45,436 bases of DNA from an uncultured Verrucomicrobia subdivision 3 bacterium (GTDB lineage Bacteria; Verrucomicrobiota; Verrucomicrobiia; Limisphaerales; UBA11358): the NCBI GenBank assembly GCA_903889895.1, contig CAISYZ010000217.1, positions 1 through 45,436 of the forward strand, read 5' to 3'. Of the stretch, positions 1 to 8,646 are shown one piece after another (positions within the stretch are counted from its first letter, which is position 1; the number at the start of each line of letters is the position of its first letter). A program made the position numbers and the translations under genes. Below the pieces are notes generated by a model, which searched no databases, was not told where the DNA came from, and worked only from the letters and a program-made list of their open reading frames with translations.

Positions 1-155
1 AGCCGGACGCCTCATGGTCCGAGCTGCTAATTGAAATTAAGCCGGAGAGCTTCGTTTGTTGGACGTTAAACGGAAAAAGAAACTTTTCCGGCAGGAATGC
101 TTTTTATCTATTGACCTCTCGGGCTTGATAGGTGTTAGGCGGCATTTTCAAAATC

Positions 156-410
156 TCACTGATGATATGGTGCATAACGAAATACCAGATAACATATACC
201 TTGAATGGGTGAAGTAACAACATCGGCTGGAACTGTCAGTATCAAGAACGCATAATATGCAGGATGCGGAGTGGTGTCTTTATCATTCCCGCAGCCTATC
301 CACAATGCTTTATCTGGGTGTCCTTTGGCGTCTTGAACCGTGCTATAGGTCATGCAACCATTCGAGATAACGAGCAGCGCAATCAAAGAAAGAATGCCGA
401 TAGTCTTCAT
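156..410 (-). CDS. Small lipoprotein, YceK/YidQ-like
   Basis: This 84-residue protein starts with a short basic N-terminus, a hydrophobic run and a lipobox ISNGC with the cysteine at residue 19, so it is probably a lipoprotein anchored in an envelope membrane. The segment around residues 50-80 (aromatic pair, VPADVV, SPIQG, then an aromatic tail) resembles the small YceK/YidQ-type lipoproteins whose role is poorly defined. That family assignment is from the pattern only. Its ATG overlaps the stop of the upstream membrane-protein gene by 4 bp (ATGA), so the two are probably translationally coupled. It lies inside the possible cassette unit at the left edge. Confidence 0.6.
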   Translation of the reverse strand: MKTIGILSLIALLVISNGCMTYSTVQDAKGHPDKALWIGCGNDKDTTPHPAYYAFLILTVPADVVTSPIQGICYLVFRYAPYHQ

Positions 411-751
411 GGTGATAAGTCTGACACGCTATTACAGATCGAAACCCAGAATGTCCAAGCTGAAAATACCAAAATGCAAATAATGCCCAGACTGAAACCC
501 GCAGTCAGAGCGATAATGAGCATCCAAACGCCTAGCAGCAAGGCAACAAATCCCAACGGCTTGCTTGCCCAACGCCTGCCGCGTAAAACTGAATAGCCTA
601 AAAAAGCGACGAATGAAAAAATGGCGGTGAGAATCAAATCCAGCCGCCAATAATTCCAATCTATCGCCGCGCCGCCATGCGCCAAGCCGCCAATCAAGCA
701 CACGAGCCAAATGCTCATCCAAAGTCCGCCAGTTATGCGTAGTAAAGTCAT
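407..751 (-). CDS. Small multi-pass membrane protein, unknown function
   Basis: A 114-residue, very hydrophobic protein with about four predicted membrane segments (roughly residues 5-27, 37-57, 66-84 and 85-107) separated by a short basic loop (residues 58-64, RGRRWAS). I do not recognise a family. The gene starts about 12 bp inside the GTTAGGC core-like site and its stop overlaps the ATG of the lipoprotein gene, so the two form a compact bicistronic unit. The plus strand here also has open frames, but these lack sensible composition and are treated as shadows. Confidence 0.5.
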   Translation of the reverse strand: MTLLRITGGLWMSIWLVCLIGGLAHGGAAIDWNYWRLDLILTAIFSFVAFLGYSVLRGRRWASKPLGFVALLLGVWMLIIALTAGFSLGIICILVFSAWTFWVSICNSVSDLSP

Positions 752-772
752 AACGCTCGCAAGCCGCCTAAC

Positions 773-960
773 AGATAATAGACGGCTGGCTTTGCAGCCT
801 ATCCTGATTGTTCACGGCTTTAACCTTGCGCCCGCCGCCGCCGGTTGTCCATCCCAAATTGAACCGCGAACCACCCAAGGCCGCGAAAAGGGATGCTTCC
901 TTTCGCGGTTTTATTCGCCGGTTTTATTCGCCGGTTTGCTGGGTTGATTCACCTTTTTGG
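773..960. other. Non-coding spacer
   Basis: No convincing gene. The stretch contains a GC-rich patch (about 825-845) and a short direct repeat of TTATTCGCCGG near 911-933, and it ends with CACCTTTTTGG, which resembles the end of the 42-bp repeat unit that follows. Short open frames on the plus strand here have no recognisable content. Confidence 0.5.
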
Positions 961-1190
961 GTAAATAGTTCACCTTTAAACCGAACTTACTCCCCTTTTT
1001 AAGTAAATAGTTCGTCGTTATGACGAACTTACTCTCCTATTCAGGTAAATAGTTCGACATTATTACGAACTTACTCCACTAAATGGATAAATAGTTCGTG
1101 TGTATGCCAAATTTTTTCTCCTGATTGGGTAAATAATTCGGTATTGAACCGAACTTACTCCCCTCTTTGGGTAAATATTTGACCTTGATT
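961..1190. repeat. 42-bp tandem array of palindromic units with variable cores
   Basis: Five complete units begin at 961, 1003, 1045, 1087 and 1129, exactly 42 bp apart, and a sixth degenerate unit begins at 1171. The unit is GTAAATAGTTC, then 11 variable bases, then GAACTTACTCC, then about 9 further bases. GTTC and GAAC, and the outer GTAA and TTAC, are complementary, so each unit can form a hairpin or a dyad protein site. The variable core covaries in two units: GTC/GAC in unit 2 and GGT/ACC in unit 5. Unit 4 has a decayed right arm. The array stops just before the winged-helix gene, which suggests an operator array for that regulator (inference). Stops in the plus frames make a coding repeat unlikely. 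Confidence 0.85.
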
Positions 1191-1221
1191 GGCAATTGAT
1201 TCGGGTTTAATGCTGGTGGCC

Positions 1222-1563
1222 ATGAGCGATTCCCCGACCAATCTGGATCCGGTGGCGGTGCTGGCGGCTTTGGGCAATGTCAACCGGCTGCAAATGGTGA
1301 CCCAAATGGCCGGCGGCATGGCGCTGCCGATCAATGAACTGGTGCGCGCGCTGGGCCGAAGCTACAAGGCGGTGCATAAGGACATGGCAGTGTTGTATGC
1401 GGCGGGAGCGGTGGCGGTGCGCTACGGCGAGGATGGGCGGGTGGGCTTGTTTTACATTCCGGAACAGTATCGGCCGCGGCCGGGCGTGGTGGACTACGGC
1501 TTTTGCCGGCTGCGGTTCGGCGTGACGGAGGCGGAACCGGTTGCGGCGTTCGCCAAAGATTGA
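1222..1563 (+). CDS. Small winged-helix (ArsR-like) DNA-binding protein
   Basis: About 113 residues from the ATG at 1222. In-frame starts at 1210 (ATG) and 1189 (TTG) are possible, but the latter lies within the repeat array. The N-terminal half reads as an ArsR-like winged helix: LAALGNVNRLQMV is the typical first helix, INELVRALGRSYKAVHKDMAVLYAAGAV is the helix-turn-helix with recognition helix, and GEDGRVGLFYIP is the wing. No metal-binding cysteine pair is evident. It then has a short tail (DYGFCRLRFG). It sits directly downstream of the 42-bp palindromic array, suggesting autoregulation, and 128 bp upstream of a glycosidase operon that it might control. Both regulatory ideas are inference. 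Confidence 0.7.
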   Translation: MSDSPTNLDPVAVLAALGNVNRLQMVTQMAGGMALPINELVRALGRSYKAVHKDMAVLYAAGAVAVRYGEDGRVGLFYIPEQYRPRPGVVDYGFCRLRFGVTEAEPVAAFAKD

Positions 1564-1572
1564 GCATCGCGC

Positions 1573-1601
1573 TTGGCAACTTCGGGCTTTGATTTTAAAC
1601 T
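1573..1601 (+). promoter_or_regulatory. Candidate promoter for glycosidase operon
   Basis: TTGGCA at 1573-1578 and TAAACT at 1596-1601 are separated by 17 bp, upstream of the rhamnosidase-like gene starting at 1692. The -10 match is modest, so this is only a candidate. Confidence 0.3.
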
Positions 1602-1691
1602 TCTATTCAATCCGTTGACCAACCCCTCAAAACGGGCCATTCGGGAACCGCGTGAAAGCCGGCTTAAACCGGAGATTTGATATCAAAATTT

Positions 1692-4034
1692 ATGAAGATT
1701 ATTTCAACCACGATTTTGCTCCTGCCGCTGTTCGGCGCGTCCATGCTGACCTCGGCCCAGACGGCGGCGGACGTTTCCGCCGCCAACCCCAACGCCAGCG
1801 CGCCCATTACCTATCCCGGCCTGTCGGTGCAGGTGGATGCGGCGGGGGTGCAGTCGGTGGGATATCGTTTTAACAGTGAATGCACCAAGCCGTCGCCGTG
1901 GCGCGGTCAATGGATTTGGCCGGCCGCGCAGCCGTCGCCGTCTGCCGCGCTGTTCCGCCAGACCGTGACGCTGGGCGAAAAACCGCAGGCGGTGAAAGCG
2001 TGGCTGAGCGCGGACATGAAATATCTGCTGTATGTCAACGGCCGGCTGGTCGCGCGCGGGCCGGTGGACATGGGCCGCGATTATGCCGGCGGCAGCACAC
2101 GGCGCTGGTTTTATGATAGCCGCGATCTCACGCCTTATTTTGTCGCCGGCACGAATGTGATCACGGCGGAAGTGTTCAGTCATTGGCCGATTGGCTTCAC
2201 GGTCTCGCGCGGCCAGCCGGGATTTTTGTTCGAAGCGGAAATCACCGAGGCCAGCGGAGCGAAACAAACCGTCGCTTCGGATGCAACCTGGCGGGCGCAA
2301 TCGGCCGCGCCGTTCATCAATGAGACCACTTGCGATTTGACGAAGGAACCAACCGGCTGGCGGCTGGCTGGCTTCGATGATTCCGCCTGGCCGGCGGCGC
2401 GGCTGGTGAAAAATATCTGGGCGCCGCTGGTGGCGAGCGAAATTCCGCCGCTGATGGAGGCGAATTATCCCGCCCGAAAAGTCGAAGGGTTGCCGCCGGA
2501 TAAAATTTTTACGAACAGCGGCAGTTTCAAAGTCACTTTCGACCGCGCGTTGAGCGCCTATCCCGTGTTGACAGTCGAGGGCGGCGCGGGCGCGACGGTT
2601 AAAATCCAAGCGCATCAAACCTACACCTTCAAGTTGCGCGGCGGACGCGAAACGCTGGAGTTTCCGTTCATGACCGAAATCGCGCCGGCCTTCACGGTGG
2701 AGATTAAGAACGTAACCGAGCCGGTGAAGATTGAAAACGCGGCGGCCATTTTCACGTCGCAGCCGGTGGAATATCGCGGTGAGTTCGTGTGCAGCGACGA
2801 GTCATTGAACCGGATTTGGAACGTGGCGCGCTGGGCGGTGCAGATCAATTTGCAGACGCATCACTTGGATTCGCCGAATCATCAGGAACCGATCAGCGAT
2901 CCGGGCGATTATCTCATCGAGTCCATGGTCAATCATTATGCCTTCGCGCAGCCGTGGCTCGCGCGGCAGGACGTGCGCAAATTCGCGTGGCTGCTCAAGG
3001 ATGAAAAATATCACAACTTCCACACGAGCTATTCCATCGGCTGGTTGCAAATGCTCATGGACTACTATGATTACACTGGCGACCAATCGCTCGTGGTGGA
3101 AATGGCGCCTTACGTCCACGAACTGTTGGACACTTACACCTCTTGGCGCGGCACGAACGGCCTCATCTCCGAAGCGCCGAATTATATGTTCATGGACTGG
3201 GTGAACATCGCGGGCTTCGGCTGTCATCATCCGCCGGCGGTGATTGGGCAAGGCTATCTCACGGCTTTTTATTATCACGGCTTGGAAATGGCTTCGCGCG
3301 TGGCGGCACTGACCGGTGACACGGCGCGCGTGGAAAAATACAAAAAGCTGCGCGGTGAAATCGCCGAGGCGTTCAACCGCGAGTTGTGGGTTTCGGACAA
3401 AGGACTCTACCGCGACGGCAAGCCGTTTCAAACTTCGGTGAAGCCGGGCCAATGGCTGCCGGCGGACAAGGACATCGAAACCTTCAGCCCGCACGTCAAC
3501 TTGCTCGCCGTGCTTTACGACCTCGCGCCGAAAGACAAACAAACCGCCATCGTCGAAAAAGTGCTCGCCGAAAAACCGCTGAACACGCAGCCGTGGTTTA
3601 TGCACTGGGTTTTTCAGGCGATTGACCACGCCGGACTGTTCGACCAATACGGCACGCCGCAAATGCGCCGCTGGCAGATTGTGCCGGAAACGCAGTCGTT
3701 CCGCGAAATGTGGAATAGCGGCGATTTGAGCCACGGCTGGTGCTCCACGCCGCTGGTGCAGATGTCGCAGCGTGTCCTCGGCGTCGCGCCGACCTCGCCG
3801 GGTTTCAAAACGATGACGATTCGGCCGCATATTTGTGATCTAAGCTGGGCAAAAGGAAAAGTCCCGACGCCGCACGGTGACGTGGAAGTTTCGTGGAAGT
3901 GGGCAGAGGATAAAATCTCACTCGACGTGACCATTCCAGATGGCACCGAGGCCGATGTGGTTTTGCCGACCAAGACCGAGCGCATTCCAGCCGGCCAGCA
4001 TCATTTCGAGTCGGCTTATAAGCGCACGCCGTAA
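1692..4034 (+). CDS. Secreted alpha-L-rhamnosidase-like glycosidase (GH78-type)
   Basis: About 780 residues. The ATG at 1692 was chosen over the TTG at 1677 because it begins directly with a signal peptide (MKIISTTILLLPLFGASMLTSAQ). Residues about 75-250 form beta-sandwich modules with the YLLYVNGRLVARGPV signature of rhamnosidase N-terminal domains. An (alpha/alpha)6 catalytic region follows, with a C-terminal beta domain after about residue 680 (GDLSHGWCSTPL, then APTSPGFKTMTIRP). The usual GH78 acidic motif, D-C-P-Q-R-E with a later G-D, appears here as D393-S-P-N-H-Q-E399 with D403/D406, so the acidic residues are kept with altered spacing and substitutions. Such enzymes remove terminal rhamnose from plant or microbial glycans. 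The substrate is not determinable. It forms an operon with the GH95 gene 31 bp downstream. Confidence 0.85.
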   Translation: MKIISTTILLLPLFGASMLTSAQTAADVSAANPNASAPITYPGLSVQVDAAGVQSVGYRFNSECTKPSPWRGQWIWPAAQPSPSAALFRQTVTLGEKPQAVKAWLSADMKYLLYVNGRLVARGPVDMGRDYAGGSTRRWFYDSRDLTPYFVAGTNVITAEVFSHWPIGFTVSRGQPGFLFEAEITEASGAKQTVASDATWRAQSAAPFINETTCDLTKEPTGWRLAGFDDSAWPAARLVKNIWAPLVASEIPPLMEANYPARKVEGLPPDKIFTNSGSFKVTFDRALSAYPVLTVEGGAGATVKIQAHQTYTFKLRGGRETLEFPFMTEIAPAFTVEIKNVTEPVKIENAAAIFTSQPVEYRGEFVCSDESLNRIWNVARWAVQINLQTHHLDSPNHQEPISDPGDYLIESMVNHYAFAQPWLARQDVRKFAWLLKDEKYHNFHTSYSIGWLQMLMDYYDYTGDQSLVVEMAPYVHELLDTYTSWRGTNGLISEAPNYMFMDWVNIAGFGCHHPPAVIGQGYLTAFYYHGLEMASRVAALTGDTARVEKYKKLRGEIAEAFNRELWVSDKGLYRDGKPFQTSVKPGQWLPADKDIETFSPHVNLLAVLYDLAPKDKQTAIVEKVLAEKPLNTQPWFMHWVFQAIDHAGLFDQYGTPQMRRWQIVPETQSFREMWNSGDLSHGWCSTPLVQMSQRVLGVAPTSPGFKTMTIRPHICDLSWAKGKVPTPHGDVEVSWKWAEDKISLDVTIPDGTEADVVLPTKTERIPAGQHHFESAYKRTP

Positions 4035-4065
4035 CGGCTGAATTGGTTTAATCCAAAAATTTGAT

Positions 4066-6498
4066 ATGAAAATTCCGGCGGGTATTCATTTGATTGGTAT
4101 TTTGCTGTGGTCGTTTGCGTGCCAGTTGCTAGCCGCGGATAATGGTTCCAGTTCTGCCGATTTGCGACTCTGGTATCGCCAGCCCGCAGCGGCTTGGCGC
4201 GAGTCGCTGTTCATCGGCAATGGTCGGTTGGGCGGCGCGGTCTGGGGCGGCGTGCTGCAGGAGCGCATTGACCTCAACGAGGACACGCTCTGGTCGGGCG
4301 AGCCTTACGAAAACATCAATACCAACGGCCTAAAATCGTTGCCGGAAATCCGTCGTCTCCTGCTCGCAGGCAAAGAACTGGAAGCGCAGCGGCTCGTCGA
4401 GACCAACATGCTCGGCCGCTACAATGAGAATTACCTCGCGCTTGGCAGTCTGAAAATTGATTTCCCGCAGGCGGATGTGGCGACAAATTACCAGCGCGAA
4501 CTGGATTTGAACTCGGCGGTTGTGCGCGAGAGTTTCGAGGCTGGCGGCGTGAAATACAGCCGCGAAATTTTTGCTTCGCAGCCCGCGCAAGCGATCATCG
4601 TGCGGCTGACCGCGAACGTGCCCGGAAAAATTTCCTTCACCGCGTCGCTGGACAGCCAGTTGCGGCACACGAATTCGCCCGGCAAAAACTTTTACCGGCT
4701 TATGGGGAAATGCCCGAGTTTTTCCGATAGCTACCATAAACGCACGCATACATACGACGACGGCCCAAGTCCCAAAGGCATGACCTTTGAAAGCCGGCTG
4801 GCGGCAACGGCCGAGGGTGGTAAAATTCGCTACACCGGAGCCGGCGTGATCGCGGAAAACTGCGATGCCGTCACGCTCAAGCTGGTGGCGGCGACGAGTT
4901 TCAACGGCCCGCACAAAAGTCCAAGTCTTGACGGCAAAAACCCAGCGCTGGAATGCGAGCGGGATTTGAAAGGAATGTCTAACCACGATTATGCCAAGCT
5001 GCTCGCCGAGCACATCGCCGACTACCAAAATCTTTTTTGCCGGGTCACTGTTGATTTGGGTCATAACCCGCAGGCGGAATCGCAACCGACGGATTTGCGC
5101 GTCAAAAATTATCAGCCAGGGAGTGATCCCAGCCTGGCGGCGCTGTATTACCAATTTGGACGTTACCTGCTGATTTCGTCGTCGCGTCCCGGCACGCAAC
5201 CGGCGAATTTGCAAGGCATCTGGAACAACTCACTGTTCCCGCCTTGGGCGGCGAACTGGACTTTGAACTGCAATGCCGAAATCAATTACTGGTCGGCCGA
5301 GACAGCCAATCTTTCCGAATGCCACCTGCCGCTGCTCGAACTCACGCGCGAAATCAGCGTGGATGGCACAAACGTGGCGACGCAACTTTACGGCGCGCGC
5401 GGTTGGGTGGCGCATCATAACACTGACCTTTGGCGCACCGCTGGGCCGGTTTCGGGGCAGGCCCGGTGGGCGATTTTTCAAGTCGGCAGCGCGTGGTTGT
5501 GCCAGCATGTCTGGGAACACTATGCCTTCACCGGCGACAAAAATTATTTGCGCGATTACTGGCCGGTGCTGGCCGGCGCGGCGCAATTTTATCTCGACAC
5601 GCTGATTGAGGAGCCGGAACACCACTGGCTCGTGACCGGGCCGGACACGGATTTTGAAAATGCCTGGCGCAAGCCGGATGGCACCAGCGGCTCGCTTTGC
5701 CTGGGGCCGACGGCGAGCATACAGATGATTCGCGAACTCTTTGAAAATTGCCGGCGCACTTCGGAGATTCTTGGAACGGACGCCGGCTTGCGTGCGCAAA
5801 TTGAAAAAGCTTTGCCGCGTCTGCCGCCGATGAAAATCAGTCCGGCCACCGGCGAGCTTCAGGAATATCTCGCGGACTGGCCGCGCCAGGCGCACGACGA
5901 GGCGCTGTCGAGCTGGGGTTTGATTTGCAGCGCGCAAATTACGCCGCGCGCCACGCCGGAACTCGCTGCCGGTGTGCGCAAGATTTTCGACACGGAACAA
6001 ATGTGGAAAAAGGGACAAATCGGGAGTTGGCAGGGTGCGTTTCAAGCCAATGTTTACGCCCGGCTACACGATGGTGATGCCGCCTTGACGGTTCTGGACA
6101 CGCATTTGCGCGAGGCGGTGAACGCCAATTTCACCGCGCGCTTTCCGGGCCATTGCGATTTTCAAATTGACGGCAATCTGGGCCAGACAGCGGCCGTCAA
6201 TGAAATGCTGTTGCAGAGCCAGGTCTGCGATACGAATGGAGTTTATGAAATCGAATTGCTTCCGGCTTTGCCAAAAGCGTGGGATGCCGGCCAAGTCTCC
6301 GGCTTGCGCGCGCGCGGCGGATTTGAGGTGGCGATGACCTGGAAGGACGGCGCTTTGACCGAGGCAAAAATCAAATCGCTTGCAGGCAATCCGCTACATT
6401 TGCGGCTGGGTAATCAGACAGCCGCAATCGTTACCAAGAATGGCGCAGTTTTAGTTTTCGATTCCAAGCTGCATCTTTCAAACGATGATAAATTTTGA
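4066..6498 (+). CDS. Secreted GH95 alpha-L-fucosidase family protein
   Basis: 810 residues with a signal peptide (MKIPAGIHLIGILLWSFACQLLAA). The N-terminal GH95 signature is clear: ESLFIGNGRLGGAVWGG followed by ERIDLNEDTLWSG. In the catalytic (alpha/alpha)6 region I see NLQGIWN, the N401-C-N403 pair before INYW that corresponds to the catalytic asparagines of characterised GH95 enzymes, E531 in the DFENAW segment (candidate general acid) and D702 in DGNLG (candidate asparagine partner). GPTASIQMIREL replaces the more usual GPTMD form. The family hydrolyses alpha-1,2-fucosyl or, in some members, alpha-L-galactosyl linkages. Length is normal for the family. It follows the rhamnosidase-like gene by 31 bp, fitting joint release of deoxy-sugars from a polysaccharide. 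Confidence 0.9.
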   Translation: MKIPAGIHLIGILLWSFACQLLAADNGSSSADLRLWYRQPAAAWRESLFIGNGRLGGAVWGGVLQERIDLNEDTLWSGEPYENINTNGLKSLPEIRRLLLAGKELEAQRLVETNMLGRYNENYLALGSLKIDFPQADVATNYQRELDLNSAVVRESFEAGGVKYSREIFASQPAQAIIVRLTANVPGKISFTASLDSQLRHTNSPGKNFYRLMGKCPSFSDSYHKRTHTYDDGPSPKGMTFESRLAATAEGGKIRYTGAGVIAENCDAVTLKLVAATSFNGPHKSPSLDGKNPALECERDLKGMSNHDYAKLLAEHIADYQNLFCRVTVDLGHNPQAESQPTDLRVKNYQPGSDPSLAALYYQFGRYLLISSSRPGTQPANLQGIWNNSLFPPWAANWTLNCNAEINYWSAETANLSECHLPLLELTREISVDGTNVATQLYGARGWVAHHNTDLWRTAGPVSGQARWAIFQVGSAWLCQHVWEHYAFTGDKNYLRDYWPVLAGAAQFYLDTLIEEPEHHWLVTGPDTDFENAWRKPDGTSGSLCLGPTASIQMIRELFENCRRTSEILGTDAGLRAQIEKALPRLPPMKISPATGELQEYLADWPRQAHDEALSSWGLICSAQITPRATPELAAGVRKIFDTEQMWKKGQIGSWQGAFQANVYARLHDGDAALTVLDTHLREAVNANFTARFPGHCDFQIDGNLGQTAAVNEMLLQSQVCDTNGVYEIELLPALPKAWDAGQVSGLRARGGFEVAMTWKDGALTEAKIKSLAGNPLHLRLGNQTAAIVTKNGAVLVFDSKLHLSNDDKF

Positions 6499-6666
6499 CC
6501 CCAACCAATTTTGAAATGTTTTATTTTGATCCACCTGTCTTGGCATAAGTAATTTGTTTCCGTGACCGCATCGCCTGAAGCATTGCCAGTTTGTATCACC
6601 GAAACAGCAGTTTGATAAAGCTATGCTTTTTATGGCCGGTTGGTTCGTGTCTTTTTTCAACAAACC

Positions 6667-8454
6667 CTACTTCGTTTTGGGGTGGGCTAATTTTATGGCC
6701 TGAAGATTTTGTCCGCTGATTTTCAAGCAATAAGCGAACTGGCAAGGTTTGGTTTCAGGCAAATTAACAACCAATCCATTTGTGTTTTGATTCCAGAGAA
6801 GTTTCTCTGGCGAGCCCAGCAGACTGACGCTGGAAATGTTTCCTGCGCCTTCGGCCAACGACCGGATGACCGCACGACCATCCACAGGCCACGCCATTAA
6901 AAACGCATAAACGTAGCCGTTGTTCGCGGTGAACCGGATGTCTTCGGCTGTGTAAGGTGTGCGCGCCTGTTCCGGACCTAGGTTGCCGGATTTCATCACG
7001 ACTTTGCCTTCGCCCCAGACATTCCACGCGCTCGAACCGTGGATGCCTTCGCTGTTCACATCCATCCAATCGCCCATTTCGGTCAAGACCTGCAAACCGC
7101 CGGGGTCGAGTTCGCCGGTAGGTTTCAGCGGAATGTTGATGGCAAAATTGCCGTCGCGGGAAATCGCCTCCAGCATTTCATGAATCACCATGCCGGTATC
7201 ATAAAAAGTTCCGGCCTTGTAATGCCATTCGCCCAAGCCAACCTCGGTTTGCCAAGCGCAATCGGTTTTGATGCCACCGGGAAAACGTGATTCCACATTC
7301 ATAGCCACGGCGCGCGCGTCTTCGTTGCCTTTGGTGAACGCCATCGCTTCGAGCTTGCCGCCGTTCTTCGCCGTGTTGGAATTATACAGGTGCGCGATGA
7401 CCCGTGGCGTGGCGTCCGCGCGCAAACCTTTGCCGGTGCCGTGACCGCAAAACGGATAACTGCCGCCGCCGTCAAAGTAGATAAAATCGGGATTGTATTG
7501 ATCAATGGCGTCAATGACGCGTCGCGTCCATTTCGTCGCATACCAAACGGCGAAATCACGATCCTTCTTCAAATCACCGTTGGGAATGCCGTGAGCGAGT
7601 GGCTTGTCCATGCGGTAATCAAATGGGTCGCCGGTAAAATTTGTTGGATAAGCGACATCGTCTTTGAGATCAATTCCGTAAAGATCTTTCAAATCCAGTC
7701 CCATCTTTTGCCACCAAGTATTTTTATTCGTGTATGTTTGCGCACCATCGTAAGGCACGCCTTTGAGCGGGCCATCGAGGTCAGAGAGAAACGCCGGTTG
7801 ATACCACCAAAGTGAATAGTCCCCGTGAAAGGCGATGCCGAAGCGCAGCCCTTCTTTGTCCGCCGCCTGTTTCCAGCCACCCACGATGTCGCGGTGCGGG
7901 CCAATCTTGACGGCATTCCACGGTTGGTATTTGGAATTCCACAAATCGAAGTTGTCGTGGTGCATGCCCTGCGCGATGACGTAGCGCGCGCCAGCGCGCT
8001 TGTATAGCGCCATCAATTTATCCGGATCCCAATACTCCGCCTTCCAGAGCGGCAAAATATCTTTGTAGCCGAACTCGCTCGGATGGCCAAAGCGCTTGAG
8101 ATGGTCTTCGTAAACGTTCGTGTAGGGCGCCCACGCGTGACGCGGCATGTAAATCCACTTCGCATACCAGTCGCCATCCTCGCCGACGGACTGCGGCCCC
8201 CAATGCAGCCAGATGCCGATTTTCGCCTCGCGCCACCACGTCGGAGTTTTGAAATGGTCGCCGAGCGACTTCCAATTCGGCTCGCATGGGCCTTGAGCAA
8301 TTGGCACTTTGATAATCTCCATCCCATTGGAAGTCGTTGCCGCTCCAGCCAGACGAATGGAAAAAGACAGCGCGAAAGTCAGAGCAGCAAACCGTGCATT
8401 ACAAACAAAGTAAACGGCAGCAAATTTTAAAAACCTTTTTGCTGTCTGCCTCAT
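6667..8454 (-). CDS. Secreted GH29 alpha-L-fucosidase family protein
   Basis: 595 residues from the ATG at 8454, which begins an N-terminal signal sequence (MRQTAKRFLKFAAVYF, then a second hydrophobic run ending LAGAA); upstream ATGs at 8493 and 8505 add a non-signal-like stretch. The catalytic barrel is clear: WWREAKIGIWLHWGPQSV at the first strand, ARYVIAQGMHHDNFDLWNS with the conserved His-His-Asp-Asn-Phe-Asp-Leu, and FIYFDGG with D328 as the likely nucleophile. A C-terminal segment (GDWMDVNSEGIHGSSAWN) is typical of GH29. The enzyme should release alpha-L-fucose outside the cytoplasm. It converges on the GH95 gene and diverges from the pectate-lyase-like gene, so it is a separate transcription unit with a related role. 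Confidence 0.92.
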   Translation of the reverse strand: MRQTAKRFLKFAAVYFVCNARFAALTFALSFSIRLAGAATTSNGMEIIKVPIAQGPCEPNWKSLGDHFKTPTWWREAKIGIWLHWGPQSVGEDGDWYAKWIYMPRHAWAPYTNVYEDHLKRFGHPSEFGYKDILPLWKAEYWDPDKLMALYKRAGARYVIAQGMHHDNFDLWNSKYQPWNAVKIGPHRDIVGGWKQAADKEGLRFGIAFHGDYSLWWYQPAFLSDLDGPLKGVPYDGAQTYTNKNTWWQKMGLDLKDLYGIDLKDDVAYPTNFTGDPFDYRMDKPLAHGIPNGDLKKDRDFAVWYATKWTRRVIDAIDQYNPDFIYFDGGGSYPFCGHGTGKGLRADATPRVIAHLYNSNTAKNGGKLEAMAFTKGNEDARAVAMNVESRFPGGIKTDCAWQTEVGLGEWHYKAGTFYDTGMVIHEMLEAISRDGNFAINIPLKPTGELDPGGLQVLTEMGDWMDVNSEGIHGSSAWNVWGEGKVVMKSGNLGPEQARTPYTAEDIRFTANNGYVYAFLMAWPVDGRAVIRSLAEGAGNISSVSLLGSPEKLLWNQNTNGLVVNLPETKPCQFAYCLKISGQNLQAIKLAHPKTK

Positions 8455-8576
8455 CAGATGATTTTGTATTTGTGGTAAATTCACAGGCGGCATCCAATAG
8501 TGCAAAATTGAGTGTTCAAAATAAATACGATGTATGGCGTAATGATGGTAGCTAATCCAATGTGCCTTGTTTCCCC

Positions 8577-8605
8577 AAAACCCGACACACTATTTTGTCG
8601 GTTTT
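8577..8605. promoter_or_regulatory. Inverted repeat in divergent intergenic region
   Basis: AAAACC(C)GACA at 8577-8587 pairs with TGTCGGTTTT at 8596-8605, a 10-bp stem with a one-base bulge and an 8-nt loop. It lies between the divergent GH29 and PL1 genes and ends in a T run on the plus strand (an A run on the other). It may be an operator or a terminator-like element shielding the two units. Confidence 0.4.
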
Positions 8606-8646
8606 GAAGTCAATAACGCGCATTGATTGAAAATGACCCCAATTTG

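Larger units (their letters stand above)
134..772 (-). other. Possible integron-type gene cassette unit (core-site-bracketed)
   Basis: GTTAGGCGGC at 134-143 and its exact reverse complement GCCGCCTAAC at 763-772 bracket two small minus-strand genes. GTTAGGC and GCCTAAC fit the integron core-site consensus (GTTRRRY and RYYYAAC). In a gene cassette the first bases of the cassette are complementary to the start of its own attC site, which is what this pair shows when read on the minus strand. Further core-like heptamers, GTTGGAC and GTTAAAC, lie at 58-71. The inner L sites of an attC are not convincing and no integrase is visible, because the window starts here. It may be a relict or a chance inverted repeat. 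Confidence 0.3.

Noticed and set aside
961..1190. CRISPR array
   Set aside because: Conserved blocks flank only 11-bp variable cores in a fixed 42-bp period; spacers of about 30 bp and cas genes are absent.
2802..3830. Long minus-strand open frame inside the rhamnosidase-like gene
   Set aside because: Arg/His-rich translation without any domain; it is the antisense shadow of a clear gene in GC-rich DNA.
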